DNA from: Rhodococcus sp. RD6.2
GTDB lineage: Bacteria; Actinomycetota; Actinomycetes; Mycobacteriales; Mycobacteriaceae
Assembly: GCF_001040705.1 (NCBI RefSeq)
Contig: NZ_CVQP01000007.1
Location: forward strand, 276,571 to 340,570
Length of the DNA stretch: 64,000 bases
Direction of reading: 5' to 3'
Shown here: piece by piece, positions 19,383-28,895 of the stretch
Numbering within the stretch: position 1 is the first letter of the stretch
Layout of the letters: each line of letters starts with the position of its first letter
Notes under the pieces: model-generated
The model's input: only the letters and a program-made list of their open reading frames with translations
Databases searched by the model: none
Told to the model about the DNA's origin: nothing
Made by a program: the position numbers and the translations under genes

Positions 19383-19704
19383 GCCGCTCCGCGGCCCGAG
19401 CGCGAGTTCGGTGGCTGGACCACCGAACCCGCGCACGAGCCCCGCAGGTGCCTTCGAAGGGCGCTCGACCATTACGGTCGGGCGCCCTTTTTCGTGTCCG
19501 CACACGGGTTCCGTGACCACGTGAGCGCTTGTTCACGGCGACGCAACATGCGAAATCAACTGGTGATCGAGAGTCATTCTGGTGCAACAACTTCCATCTA
19601 CTGTCTGCACTCGTTGCGAATACGACGCTGTATACGCGGCCCGGATACAGGCTTCACCAGCACGTCCGCCCCCTCCTCGACGTTCTCGACCGAAAGGCCC
19701 GTAC
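19383..19704. other. lpd-urtA intergenic region
   Basis: 322 bp. After the lpd terminator, the 210 bp before urtA is less GC-rich than its surroundings and should carry the operon promoter. I did not find a convincing GlnR box or -10/-35 pair by eye. Confidence 0.4.
19457..19492 (+). terminator. Rho-independent terminator after lpd
   Basis: AAGGGCGCTCGACC (19457-19470), ATTAC loop, GGTCGGGCGCCCTTTTT (ends 19492), with one internal mismatch and a true T tract. A second small inverted repeat, TTCGGTGG-N5-CCACCGAA, lies at 19407-19427. Confidence 0.9.
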
Positions 19705-20964
19705 ATGCGTCACATCTCGAAGCGCGCACTCGCCGCGCCCGCTGCCGTCGCCGCCCTCGGCCTCGTTCTGACCGGCTGCGGTAGCAAGGCCTCCGACACC
19801 GCGTCCGGCGACACGGCCGCCGCGTCCTGCGTCGACACCTCCGGTGACTCGATCAAGGTCGGTTCGCTCAACTCCCTGTCCGGAACGATGGCCATCTCCG
19901 AGGTCACCGTCCGCGACTCCATCGCCCTCGCGGTCGAGGAGATCAACGCCGCAGGCGGTGTCCTCGGCAAGCAGATCCAGCTGGTCGGAGAGGACGGCGC
20001 CTCCGAGCCGACCGTCTTCGCGGAGAAGGCCGAGAAGCTCATCAGCAGCGACTGCGTCGCGGCCGTGTTCGGCGGCTGGACGTCGTCGTCCCGCAAGGCC
20101 ATGCTGCCCGTGTTCGAGGACCGCAACTCGCTGCTGTACTACCCGGTCCAGTACGAGGGCCTCGAGGACTCGCCGAACATCTTCTACACCGGCGCCACCA
20201 CGAACCAGCAGATCATCCCGGCGCTCGACTACCTCAAGGAGAAGGGCGTCAAGTCCCTCTACCTCGTCGGAAGCGACTACGTCTTCCCGCAGACCGCGAA
20301 CCGGATCATCAAGGCGTACGCCGAGGCCAACGGCATCGAGATCAAGGGCGAGGACTACACCCCGCTCGGCTCCACCGACTTCTCGACCATCGTCAACAAG
20401 GTCCGCACCGCCGACGCCGACGCCGTGTTCAACACCCTCAACGGTGACTCCAACGTCGCGTTCTTCCGTGAGTACAAGAACGTCGGCCTGACCCCGCAGG
20501 ACATGCCGGTCGTCTCGGTCTCCATCGCGGAGGAGGAGGTCGGCGGCATCGGTGTCCAGAACATCGAGGGCCAGCTGACCGCGTGGAACTACTACCAGAC
20601 CATCGACACCCCGGTGAACAAGAAGTTCGTCGACGCGTACAAGGCCAAGTTCGGGCAGAACAAGCCGACGTCCGACCCGATGGAAGCCGCGTACACGTCC
20701 GTCTACCTGTGGAAGAACACGGTCGAGAAGGCCAACTCCTTCGCGGTCGCCGATATCCAGGCCAACGCGGACGGAGTCACGTTCGACGCGCCCGAGGGCC
20801 TGGTCACCATCGACGGCGACAACCACCACATCACCAAGACCGCCCGGATCGGTGAGATCCGTGCTGACGGACTGATCTACACGGTGTGGGATTCCGGCCA
20901 GCCGATCGAGCCGGACCCGTACCTCGAGACCTACCCGTGGGCCGAGGGCCTGAGCAAGCAGTAG
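19705..20964 (+). CDS. urtA: Urea ABC transporter, substrate-binding lipoprotein
   Basis: Binds urea at the outer face of the membrane and delivers it to UrtBC. A 419-residue lipoprotein precursor with lipobox LTGC (Cys25). The mature part starts with the UrtA-type segment [18 protein letters not shown], then [12 protein letters not shown], and carries the [14 protein letters not shown] and [16 protein letters not shown] signatures that mark UrtA among Leu/Ile/Val-type binding proteins. ATG 19705 follows GAAAGG; a longer in-frame extension has no export signal. First gene of a colinear urea import and breakdown operon. Confidence 0.95.
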   Translation: MRHISKRALAAPAAVAALGLVLTGCGSKASDTASGDTAAASCVDTSGDSIKVGSLNSLSGTMAISEVTVRDSIALAVEEINAAGGVLGKQIQLVGEDGASEPTVFAEKAEKLISSDCVAAVFGGWTSSSRKAMLPVFEDRNSLLYYPVQYEGLEDSPNIFYTGATTNQQIIPALDYLKEKGVKSLYLVGSDYVFPQTANRIIKAYAEANGIEIKGEDYTPLGSTDFSTIVNKVRTADADAVFNTLNGDSNVAFFREYKNVGLTPQDMPVVSVSIAEEEVGGIGVQNIEGQLTAWNYYQTIDTPVNKKFVDAYKAKFGQNKPTSDPMEAAYTSVYLWKNTVEKANSFAVADIQANADGVTFDAPEGLVTIDGDNHHITKTARIGEIRADGLIYTVWDSGQPIEPDPYLETYPWAEGLSKQ

Positions 20965-21015
20965 CAGCAGCCTGAATACGACGAAGCCGACCAGTAGAGA
21001 GGCAGTGCATCTTTC

Positions 21016-21900
21016 ATGGATGTCGTGATCGGACAGCTCTTCACCGGATTGAGCATCGGCTCCATCCTGTTGCTCGCCGCGTTGGGGTTGTCCCTGACGT
21101 TCGGTCAGATGGGCGTGATCAACATGGCCCACGGCGAGTTCATCATGGCCGGTAGCTACACGGCGTACGTGGTGCAGCAGGTGATCTCGAGCGCCACGGG
21201 ATCACTGTTCGTCTCGCTGGTGGTCGGCTTCGTCGTCGGCGGACTGATGGGCGTCCTCCTGGAGACGCTTCTGGTCAAGCGGATGTACCACCGTCCACTC
21301 GACACGCTGCTGGTGACGTTCGGTGTCGGACTGATCCTGCAGCAGCTCGCGCGGGACATCTTCGGCGCGCCGGCGGTCAACGTCGTTGCCCCGTCCTGGC
21401 TCTCAGGTGGCGCCGAGATCTTCGGTGCGGTGGTCCCCAAGACCCGCATCTTCATCATGGTGCTTGCCGTGGTCGCGGTGGCCGTGCTGGCAACGGCCCT
21501 CAAGCGCTCTTCGATGGGGCGGCGGATCCGCGCGGTCGTGCAGAACCGCGACCTCGCGGAAACCAGCGGAATCTCCTCCCGCCGAACCGATGTCACCACC
21601 TTCTTCATCGGATCCGGACTCGCGGGCGTCGCCGGTGTCGCGCTGACGCTGATCGGCTCGACGAGCCCGACGATCGGACAGAGCTACCTGATCGACGCGT
21701 TCCTGGTGGTCGTGGTCGGCGGGCTCGGTCAGATGAAGGGCGCCGTGATCGCCGCATTCGCCCTCGGCATCCTGAACTCGTTCATCGAGTACTCGACCAC
21801 CGCGTCGATCGCGAAGGTGATCGTGTTCGTGATCATCGTGGTCTTCCTGCAGATCCGGCCCCAGGGTCTGTTCGCCGTCAAGACGAGGAGCCTGGTGTGA
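21016..21900 (+). CDS. urtB: Urea ABC transporter permease UrtB
   Basis: A LivH-type inner-membrane permease of 294 residues with about eight helices. It starts FTGLSIGSILLLAALGLSLTFGQMGVINMAHGEF; the GQMGVINMAHGE stretch and VVVVGGLGQMKGAVIAA are the family hallmarks. It forms the channel with UrtC. 51 bp after urtA, with GAGAGGCAG upstream of the ATG. Its stop overlaps the GTG of urtC by 4 bp, so translation is coupled. Confidence 0.94.
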   Translation: MDVVIGQLFTGLSIGSILLLAALGLSLTFGQMGVINMAHGEFIMAGSYTAYVVQQVISSATGSLFVSLVVGFVVGGLMGVLLETLLVKRMYHRPLDTLLVTFGVGLILQQLARDIFGAPAVNVVAPSWLSGGAEIFGAVVPKTRIFIMVLAVVAVAVLATALKRSSMGRRIRAVVQNRDLAETSGISSRRTDVTTFFIGSGLAGVAGVALTLIGSTSPTIGQSYLIDAFLVVVVGGLGQMKGAVIAAFALGILNSFIEYSTTASIAKVIVFVIIVVFLQIRPQGLFAVKTRSLV

Positions 21901-23006
21901 ACGTCCTGACACATCCCAAGCTTCGCGTGTGGGGCGGGTTCGCCCTCGCCGCCGTCATCCTGTTCGGAGTGGCACCTGCGGTGCTGTCCGACTTCCGGCT
22001 CGGCCTGCTCGGCAAGTTCCTGTGCTTCGCGCTCGTCGCGGTCGGTATCGGATTGGCCTGGGGCCGAGGGGGAATGCTGACCCTCGGCCAGGGTGTGTTC
22101 TTCGGCATCGGTGCGTACGCGATGGCGATGCACCTCAAGATCGCCGACGCCGAACTGCGCGGCGACGATGTCCCCGACTTCATGCAGATCGCCGGTATCA
22201 GCGAGCTGCCCGGCTACTGGCAGCCGTTCGCCTCGCCGGTCGTCGCGATCATCGCGGTCCTGACACTCCCCGCGCTGGTGGCGTTCCTGCTCGGACTCGG
22301 CGTGTTCAAGCGCCGCGTCAAGGGCGCGTACTTCGCGATCCTCTCGCAGGCGCTCGCCGCGGCCTTCGCGATCCTGCTCGTCGGGCAGCAGACCATCGGT
22401 GGCAGCAACGGGCTCAACAGGTTCCGGACGTTCTTCGGCTTCAACCTGGCCGACCCCGCGAACAAGCGGATGCTGTTCTTCATTGCCGCGGCGGTGCTGC
22501 TGCTGGCGGTCGCAGGAATCCGGCAGCTCATGAACTCCCGCTACGGCGAGCTCCTGGTCGCGGTCCGCGACCAGGAGGAGCGGGTCCGGTTCCTCGGCTA
22601 CGACCCCGCCAACATCAAACTCGTCGCGTACGTCGTCGCCGCCTTCCTCGCCGGTATTGCCGGGGCGCTGTTCGTCCCCATCGTCGGCATCATCTCCCCG
22701 GCGGACGTGGGAATCGTTCCGTCCCTGGCCTTCCTGATCGGCGTCGCGATCGGCGGCCGGGCGACACTCCTCGGGCCGGTGCTCGGTGCGATCGGCGTCG
22801 CGTGGGCACAGTCCGCGTTCTCCGAGTCCTTCCCGTCCGGCTGGATCTACGCCCAGGGCCTGCTGTTCATCGTCGTGGTCGGCTTCTTCCCGGCAGGCGT
22901 CGCCGGACTCGTCGCGCTGCTGCGTCGGCGCCGCACCTCCAGTCCCGAATCCGAGCCCGACGCACCCGTGCAGGCCGAGGTGCCCGAACCCGTGAAGGTG
23001 TCCTGA
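21897..23006 (+). CDS. urtC: Urea ABC transporter permease UrtC
   Basis: A LivM-type permease, 369 residues with about ten membrane helices. Marks are LAWGRGGMLTLGQGVFFGIGAYAMAM near residue 56, LSQALAAAFAILLVGQQTIGGSNGL, and the EAA-like region with RFLGYDPANIKL. The C-terminal 40 residues are charged and Pro/Glu-rich. GTG start overlaps urtB (GTGA); the stop shares one base with the urtD ATG. Confidence 0.94.
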   Translation: MNVLTHPKLRVWGGFALAAVILFGVAPAVLSDFRLGLLGKFLCFALVAVGIGLAWGRGGMLTLGQGVFFGIGAYAMAMHLKIADAELRGDDVPDFMQIAGISELPGYWQPFASPVVAIIAVLTLPALVAFLLGLGVFKRRVKGAYFAILSQALAAAFAILLVGQQTIGGSNGLNRFRTFFGFNLADPANKRMLFFIAAAVLLLAVAGIRQLMNSRYGELLVAVRDQEERVRFLGYDPANIKLVAYVVAAFLAGIAGALFVPIVGIISPADVGIVPSLAFLIGVAIGGRATLLGPVLGAIGVAWAQSAFSESFPSGWIYAQGLLFIVVVGFFPAGVAGLVALLRRRRTSSPESEPDAPVQAEVPEPVKVS

Positions 23007-23839
23007 TGTCCGGATCAGTCGAAGCAGTGAAAGCGCCCGAGATGGGCGGCAACGCCGGCATGTCGAGCGAATACCTGGAGGTGCGTGGGCTGTCCGTCAG
23101 CTTCGACGGCTTCAAGGCCGTCGACAACGTGGACCTGACGCTCCTGCAGGGCGACCTTCGGTTCCTCATCGGCCCCAACGGCGCGGGCAAGACCACGCTC
23201 GTCGACGCGATCACCGGACTCGTGCCCGCCACCGGTTCGGCCACCAAGTCCGGTGTCGAACTGATCGGCAAGAAGGTCCACCACATCGCCCGCCTCGGGG
23301 TCGGCCGCACCTTCCAGACCGCGAGCGTCTTCGAGGACCTGTCGGTCCTGCAGAACCTCGACATCGCCGCGGGCGCAGGCCGTTCGGCGCTGACGCTGTT
23401 GCGACGCCGCAAGGACGTGCTGCCGCAGATCGAGGAGGCCCTCGAGACCATCGGCCTCACCCGCCAGCGCGACACCCCCGCGGGGATCCTGGCCCACGGC
23501 CAGAAGCAGTGGCTCGAGATCGGAATGCTGCTCGTGCAGAACGCCGACGTGCTGCTCCTCGACGAGCCCGTGGCGGGCATGAGTCTCGAGGAACGCGAGG
23601 AGACCGGAAACCTGCTGCGCCGCATCGGTGGTGAACGAACCGTCGTCGTCGTCGAGCACGACATGGACTTCATGCGCGCATTCGCCACGTCGGTGACGGT
23701 GCTCGCCGCGGGCAAGGTGCTCTCCGAGGGCACCGTCGCCCAGGTCCAGGCCGATCCGAAGGTCCAGGCCGTCTACCTCGGCACCGGACACGTGGACGGC
23801 ACAGCCGTCGCGAGCGCACACGATGCGAAGGAGGCATGA
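23006..23839 (+). CDS. urtD: Urea ABC transporter ATP-binding protein UrtD
   Basis: A LivG-type ATPase of 277 residues. Walker A GPNGAGKTTL, a signature LAHGQKQWLEIGMLL and Walker B VLLLDEPVAGM are present; GRTFQTASVFEDLSVLQNL is typical of the branched-chain/urea class. The first 25 residues before SEYLEVRGL are extra, so the ATG at 23060 is a possible alternative. It overlaps urtC by one base and urtE by four. Confidence 0.94.
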   Translation: MSGSVEAVKAPEMGGNAGMSSEYLEVRGLSVSFDGFKAVDNVDLTLLQGDLRFLIGPNGAGKTTLVDAITGLVPATGSATKSGVELIGKKVHHIARLGVGRTFQTASVFEDLSVLQNLDIAAGAGRSALTLLRRRKDVLPQIEEALETIGLTRQRDTPAGILAHGQKQWLEIGMLLVQNADVLLLDEPVAGMSLEEREETGNLLRRIGGERTVVVVEHDMDFMRAFATSVTVLAAGKVLSEGTVAQVQADPKVQAVYLGTGHVDGTAVASAHDAKEA

Positions 23840-24534
23840 CGATGCTAGAACTCGTCGACATTCACGCCGGCTACGGCCGAACGGAGGTCGTGCACGGGGT
23901 CTCGCTGACGGTGCCGGAGGGCGGCGTCGCCGCGGTGATGGGACACAACGGCGCGGGCAAGACGACGCTGCTGCGCGCCGCGGTGGGACTGATCAAGATC
24001 TCGTCGGGCACGATCCTGCTCGGCGGTGAGGATATCACCGGACTGCGACCCAGCGCCCGCGTCGCGCGCGGTCTGGCGTACGTCCCGCAGGGACAGCAGT
24101 CGTTCGGCCAGCTGACCACGGCGGAGAACCTGCAGGTCGTCGCAGACGGGCGCAAACGCGGCAAGGCGCTGATCGCGGAGGCCCTCGACCTGTTCCCGGC
24201 ACTGAAGGACCTACTCGACCGCCGTGCCGGCCTGCTGTCCGGTGGCCAGCGCCAGCAGCTCGCCATCGCCCGTGCCCTGATCACCGAGCCCAAGGTGCTG
24301 ATCCTCGACGAACCGACCGAGGGCATCCAGCCGAACGTCGTCGCCGAGATCGAACGCACCGTCATCGATCTCACCCGCCGGGGAGACCTGAGCGTCCTGC
24401 TCGTCGAGCAGCACATCGGCTTCGCATTGCAGGCGGCGCAGCACTACAGCGTCCTCGCCGCAGGCCACGTCACGTCCACCGGAACCGGTGGCGCTGACTC
24501 CGCCGACGCCGTCCGCGCAGCGATGGCCATTTGA
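23836..24534 (+). CDS. urtE: Urea ABC transporter ATP-binding protein UrtE
   Basis: A LivF-type ATPase of 232 residues with Walker A GHNGAGKTTL, signature LSGGQRQQLAIARAL and Walker B VLILDEPTEGIQPN, the last being the usual UrtE form. It pairs with UrtD to drive urea uptake. ATG overlaps the urtD stop (ATGA), and its stop abuts the GntR gene. Confidence 0.94.
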   Translation: MTMLELVDIHAGYGRTEVVHGVSLTVPEGGVAAVMGHNGAGKTTLLRAAVGLIKISSGTILLGGEDITGLRPSARVARGLAYVPQGQQSFGQLTTAENLQVVADGRKRGKALIAEALDLFPALKDLLDRRAGLLSGGQRQQLAIARALITEPKVLILDEPTEGIQPNVVAEIERTVIDLTRRGDLSVLLVEQHIGFALQAAQHYSVLAAGHVTSTGTGGADSADAVRAAMAI

Positions 24535-24536
24535 CG

Positions 24537-25256
24537 ATGACCACCAAGGATGACGTGGTGGCCGTGCGTACCGCCAGAGGTTCGCTGCGCGAGCAGGTGT
24601 ACCTGCGACTGCGGGGCGATCTGATGAGCGGACGAATCGGCCCCGGCAACCGGCTCGGCGAGGAACGACTCGCCGAACTGTACGGCGTGTCGCGGACCCC
24701 GGTGCGCGAGGCGCTGGCGCGGTTGCAGGCCGACGGTCTCGTCGAACGGGACGACAACGGACTCTTCCCCTACCGCCCGCGACTCGAGGAACTCGCCGAC
24801 CTCTACGAAGTGCGAATCACGTTGGAGATGCGCGGCATCCTGCGGATCCTGCAGGGCAGCGGCGAACTCCACGACCCCGAGGTCCTCGGTTCCGAGCTGC
24901 AGCGGTGGTACGGGTTTCGCGGCGAGATACCCGACCCGGACGCCGGTTTCGTCGTCCTCGACGAGCAGTTCCACACCACTCTGCTCGCGTCGTCCGGCAA
25001 CCGCGCGCTCGTCGACGCCCTCACGAACGTCAACGTGAAGGTTCGCCCGGTGCGGATGTTCGACTACCTAACCCCCGACCGGATGCGCGCGACGGTCGAG
25101 GAGCACATCACGGTCGCCGAACTCGTCCTCGACGGACACCTCCAGCGTGCCCACGATGCACTTCTCGCGCACATCGACGAATCCCGGGCGGTCGTGATCG
25201 AACGCGCCCAGCAGGCACTGGCGATGGCGCGGATGGCCAACGCCGTCCGCGACTGA
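24537..25256 (+). CDS. GntR-family regulator with FCD domain
   Basis: A 239-residue FadR-subfamily regulator. The winged HTH is at residues 15-75 (REQVYLRLRGDLMSGRIGPG, RLAELYGVSRTPVREALARL), followed by an all-helical FCD ligand domain with the acidic/His metal-site pattern (DEQFHTTLL). It sits between urtE and urea carboxylase on the same strand, so it probably controls this operon in response to urea, allophanate or a related metabolite. ATG 24537 is 2 bp after the urtE stop; TTG 24531 is an alternative. Confidence 0.87.
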   Translation: MTTKDDVVAVRTARGSLREQVYLRLRGDLMSGRIGPGNRLGEERLAELYGVSRTPVREALARLQADGLVERDDNGLFPYRPRLEELADLYEVRITLEMRGILRILQGSGELHDPEVLGSELQRWYGFRGEIPDPDAGFVVLDEQFHTTLLASSGNRALVDALTNVNVKVRPVRMFDYLTPDRMRATVEEHITVAELVLDGHLQRAHDALLAHIDESRAVVIERAQQALAMARMANAVRD

Positions 25257-25286
25257 CCAAGCACCCCACACCCGAAAGGCCGTGAC

Positions 25287-28200
25287 ATGAACGCCCTCTC
25301 GTTCGACACCCTGCTCGTTGCCAATAGAGGTGAGATTGCCTGCCGGATCATGCGTTCCGCCCACATCCTCGGCCTCAAGACGGTGGCGGTGTACTCGGAT
25401 GCGGACGCGGCGGCGGCGCACGTCGAGCTGGCGGACGTCGCGATCCGGCTCGGGCCCGCGCCCGCGCAGGAGTCGTACTTGCGCGCGGACGCGGTGATCG
25501 AGGCGGCGCTCGCGTCCGGCGCGGGGGCGATTCACCCGGGGTACGGATTCCTGTCGGAGAACGACGCGTTCGCGTCCGCTGCCGAGGCGGCCGGGATCGC
25601 GTTCGTCGGTCCGACGCCGGATCAGCTGCGGGTGTTCGGCAACAAGCATTCGGCCCGGGAGGCGGCCCGCGCGGTCGGGGTGCCCCTCGTTGCGGGCAGC
25701 GGGATGCTCGAGAGCGTCGAGGCGGCGCTCGTCGCGGCCGACGAGGTCGGCTACCCGGTGATGCTCAAGGCGGTCGGTGGTGGCGGTGGGATCGGCATGC
25801 AGGCCTGCTTCGACGCGGTGGAGTTGCGGGGCGCCTACGACCGCGTGCAGCGGCTCGCGGCGGCGAACTTCTCGTCGTCGGGGGTGTTCCTCGAACGGTT
25901 CGTCGCGCACGCCCGGCACGTGGAGGTGCAGGTGTTCGGTGACGGCGCGGGCCGCACCCTCAGCCTCGGCACCCGCGACTGCTCGCTGCAGCGCCGCAAC
26001 CAGAAGGTCGTCGAGGAGGCACCCGCATTCGGACTGTCGGATTCCGTTGTCGAGCAGTTGCTCTCGTCGTCGCGGGCGCTGGCCTCGTCGGTGGACTACC
26101 GATCGGCGGGCACCGTCGAGTTCGTCTACGACGTGGATCGCGGTGAGGCGTCGTTCCTGGAGATGAACACGCGACTGCAGGTCGAGCACCCGGTCACCGA
26201 GGAGATCACGGGCGTCGACCTGGTCTCGTGGATGCTTCGCCTGGCGGGCGGGGACCGGACCATGCTCGACGCGCTCCCCGACAGCGGCCCCGAGATCACC
26301 GGCCACGCGGTCGAGGCCCGCGTCTACGCGGAGGACCCGGGACGTGACTACCGGCCGTCGGCGGGCCTGCTCACCAGCGTGGAGTTCCCCGCACACACCC
26401 GTGTGGAGACGTGGGTGGACACGGGGACCGAGGTCAGTGAGCACTACGACCCGATGATCGCGAAGATCGTCACCTCCGGTGCCACCCGGGCCGGTGCTTT
26501 CGCGGCGCTCGGTGCCGCGCTCGACGAGACCGCCGTCTACGGCATCGCCACGAACCTTCCTCAGTTGCGGGCGATCTCGGCGCTTCCCGTCGTACTCGAC
26601 GGTGGGCAGACCACCGGTACCCTCGCGGACCTGGTGGTCGGGGGAGCGAGGGTGGACGTGCTGCGCGCCGGGACGATGACGACCCTGCAGGATCACCCCG
26701 GTCGTCTCGGGTACTGGGAGGTGGGGATCCCGCCGTCGGGCCCGATGGACGACCTGTCCTTCACCCTCGTCAACGCGGCCGTCGGCAACCCGGCCGACGC
26801 GGTCGGGTTCGAATGCACCCTGCAGGGACCGCAACTGGAGTTCGCCGAGGCCACCGTGGTCTGCGTCGGCGGCGCGCCCGCGCCGGTGACGCTGAACGGA
26901 ACTTCGGTGCCGATGTGGGAGCCGGTCGAGGTCCCCGCGGGCGGCGTCCTCGACGTTGGGAGCCCGCCCGGGGACGGTCTGCGCACCTATGTCGCCGTCC
27001 GCGGCGGCATCGATGCGCCCCGCTACCTGGGCAGCGCGTCCACCTTCACTCTCGGCGGGTTCGGTGGCGTCACCGGTCGTGCCGTCGCCACCGGCGACGT
27101 ACTGACCCGCGCTGTCGTCGACGGTCTCGACGAGCCGACGGTCGTCGCGGTGCAGGATCGCCCGGTGTTCGCGAACACTTGGCACCTCGCCGTCGGCGAG
27201 GGACCGCAGCCGGCGCCCTCGTACTTCACCGATTCCGACATGGCGCAGTTCTACGACACCATCTGGACGGCGGCCGCCCACGCCAACCGGACCGGCATCC
27301 GTCTCGACGGCCCGAAGCCGACGTGGTCGCGGACCGACGGCGGCGAGGCCGGCCTGCACCCGTCCAACCTGCACGACAATCCGTACAGCGTCGGTGCCCT
27401 GAACGTCTCCGGTGACACCCCGATCCTGCTCGGTCCCGACGGCCCGAGCCTCGGCGGGTTCGCGTGCCCCCTGACCGTCACCAGCGCCCACCGGTGGAAG
27501 CTCGGCCAGATCCGGCCGGGTGACCAGGTGCGGTTCGTGCCCGTCACCGACGCGGGCGCCGACCTGCTGCGCGAGTCGAATTCGGTTCGTGCGGCGCTCC
27601 TTCCGCCCTCGGCGGCGCACGCCACGACGTCCGACGGCGGTGTGCTCGCCCGGCGCGAGGAGATCCTGGGTCGACCGGCCGTGGTCTACCTGCGCGGCGG
27701 CGACGACAACCTGCTCGTCGAGTACGGCGAGATGGAACTCGACCTCGGGCTGCGGATGCGGGTGCACGCTCTGTCGGTGGCCCTCGCCGAGCGCGCGCTG
27801 CCGGGCCTGATCGACGTCACCCCGGGTGTGCGGTCCCTGCACCTGCACGTCGACCCCGCCGTGCTGCCGCTGCGGGCGCTGCTCGACGTCCTGCAGGACA
27901 TCGAGGACCTCCTGCCCGCGACCGGTGACCTCGTGGTGCCGAGCCGCACGATCCGACTGCCCCTGTCGTTCGACGACCCGTCGATCGCCGAGGCGATCGA
28001 GCGCTACCGCGCGGGTGTCCGGGACACCGCGCCGTGGCTGCCGTCGAACACCGAGTTCATCCGCCGCATCAACGGACTCGACTCCGTCGACCAGGTGCGC
28101 GACGCCGTCTTCGATGCCGAGTACCTCGTGCTCGGGCTCGGTGACGTGTACCTCGGTGCCCCCCTCGCGGTTCCGCTCGACCCGAGGCACCGCCTGGTCA

Positions 28201-28895
28201 CGACGAAGTACAACCCGGCCCGCACGTGGACGCCGTCCGACGCGGTCGGCATCGGCGGCAAGTACCTCTGCGTCTACGGAATGGAGTCGCCCGGCGGCTA
28301 CCAGTTGATCGGCCGAACTATCCCGATCTGGTCCGGCTACCGCCAGCAGGGTCCGTTCGAGGACGGCAAGCCGTGGCTGTTCCGGTTCTTCGACCGCATC
28401 GTGTGGGAACCCGTCACCCCCGACCAGCTCACCGAGTTCCGGGCCGAGGCGAAGGCGGGCAGGTTCAACGCCGAGATCACCGAAGGCACCTTCGCGCTCG
28501 CCGATCACCTGCGTTTCCTGGAGGACAACGCCGAGTCGATCGCCGAGTTCAACACCCGGCAGGGTGCCGCGTTCGACGCGGAGAAGGAGGCGTGGCGCGC
28601 CTCCGGCGAATTCGACCGCGTCGAGGTCACGCCCGAGCCGGAACCGGACCCGGCCGAACTGGTGCTTCCGCCGGGTGCGACGGTCGTCGAGGCGCCGATG
28701 GTCGGGACGGTGTGGCGGGTCGCCGTGGAACCCGGTGACGTCGTCGAGTCCGGGAACGACGCCGTGGTGCTCGAGGCGATGAAACTGGAGATGTCGGTAC
28801 CGTTCACCAGTGCGGGAACGGTGCTCGAGGTGCTCGTCGAACCGGGTGCAAAGGTGCAGCCCGGTACCCCGCTCGTGGTGATGGGAGTCGCGTGA
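25287..28895 (+). CDS. uca: Urea carboxylase
   Basis: Biotin-dependent enzyme that carboxylates urea to allophanate using ATP and bicarbonate. 1202 residues, with domains in order: biotin carboxylase (about 5-450: LLVANRGEIACRIMRSA, ATP-grasp GGGGIGMQ, EMNTRLQVEHPVTEE); KipA/allophanate hydrolase subunit 2-like half of the carboxyltransferase (about 450-775: TLQDHPGRLGYWEVGIPPSG); KipI-like half (about 800-1010); and a biotinyl domain with Lys1166 in EAMKLEM. Full length. 30 bp after the GntR gene, and its stop overlaps the next start. No UAAP (DUF1989) partner genes are present. Confidence 0.95.
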   Translation: MNALSFDTLLVANRGEIACRIMRSAHILGLKTVAVYSDADAAAAHVELADVAIRLGPAPAQESYLRADAVIEAALASGAGAIHPGYGFLSENDAFASAAEAAGIAFVGPTPDQLRVFGNKHSAREAARAVGVPLVAGSGMLESVEAALVAADEVGYPVMLKAVGGGGGIGMQACFDAVELRGAYDRVQRLAAANFSSSGVFLERFVAHARHVEVQVFGDGAGRTLSLGTRDCSLQRRNQKVVEEAPAFGLSDSVVEQLLSSSRALASSVDYRSAGTVEFVYDVDRGEASFLEMNTRLQVEHPVTEEITGVDLVSWMLRLAGGDRTMLDALPDSGPEITGHAVEARVYAEDPGRDYRPSAGLLTSVEFPAHTRVETWVDTGTEVSEHYDPMIAKIVTSGATRAGAFAALGAALDETAVYGIATNLPQLRAISALPVVLDGGQTTGTLADLVVGGARVDVLRAGTMTTLQDHPGRLGYWEVGIPPSGPMDDLSFTLVNAAVGNPADAVGFECTLQGPQLEFAEATVVCVGGAPAPVTLNGTSVPMWEPVEVPAGGVLDVGSPPGDGLRTYVAVRGGIDAPRYLGSASTFTLGGFGGVTGRAVATGDVLTRAVVDGLDEPTVVAVQDRPVFANTWHLAVGEGPQPAPSYFTDSDMAQFYDTIWTAAAHANRTGIRLDGPKPTWSRTDGGEAGLHPSNLHDNPYSVGALNVSGDTPILLGPDGPSLGGFACPLTVTSAHRWKLGQIRPGDQVRFVPVTDAGADLLRESNSVRAALLPPSAAHATTSDGGVLARREEILGRPAVVYLRGGDDNLLVEYGEMELDLGLRMRVHALSVALAERALPGLIDVTPGVRSLHLHVDPAVLPLRALLDVLQDIEDLLPATGDLVVPSRTIRLPLSFDDPSIAEAIERYRAGVRDTAPWLPSNTEFIRRINGLDSVDQVRDAVFDAEYLVLGLGDVYLGAPLAVPLDPRHRLVTTKYNPARTWTPSDAVGIGGKYLCVYGMESPGGYQLIGRTIPIWSGYRQQGPFEDGKPWLFRFFDRIVWEPVTPDQLTEFRAEAKAGRFNAEITEGTFALADHLRFLEDNAESIAEFNTRQGAAFDAEKEAWRASGEFDRVEVTPEPEPDPAELVLPPGATVVEAPMVGTVWRVAVEPGDVVESGNDAVVLEAMKLEMSVPFTSAGTVLEVLVEPGAKVQPGTPLVVMGVA

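Noticed and set aside
19493-19704. A GlnR operator upstream of urtA
   Set aside because: Nitrogen control is expected, but I found no pair of GnnAC-type half-sites with the right spacing. A matrix scan could overturn this.
25068-28508. A 1146-codon open frame antisense to urea carboxylase
   Set aside because: It is the high-GC shadow of the urea carboxylase gene: composition is Arg/Gly/Asp/His-rich with no recognisable domain, and the sense strand is a complete, well-conserved enzyme.
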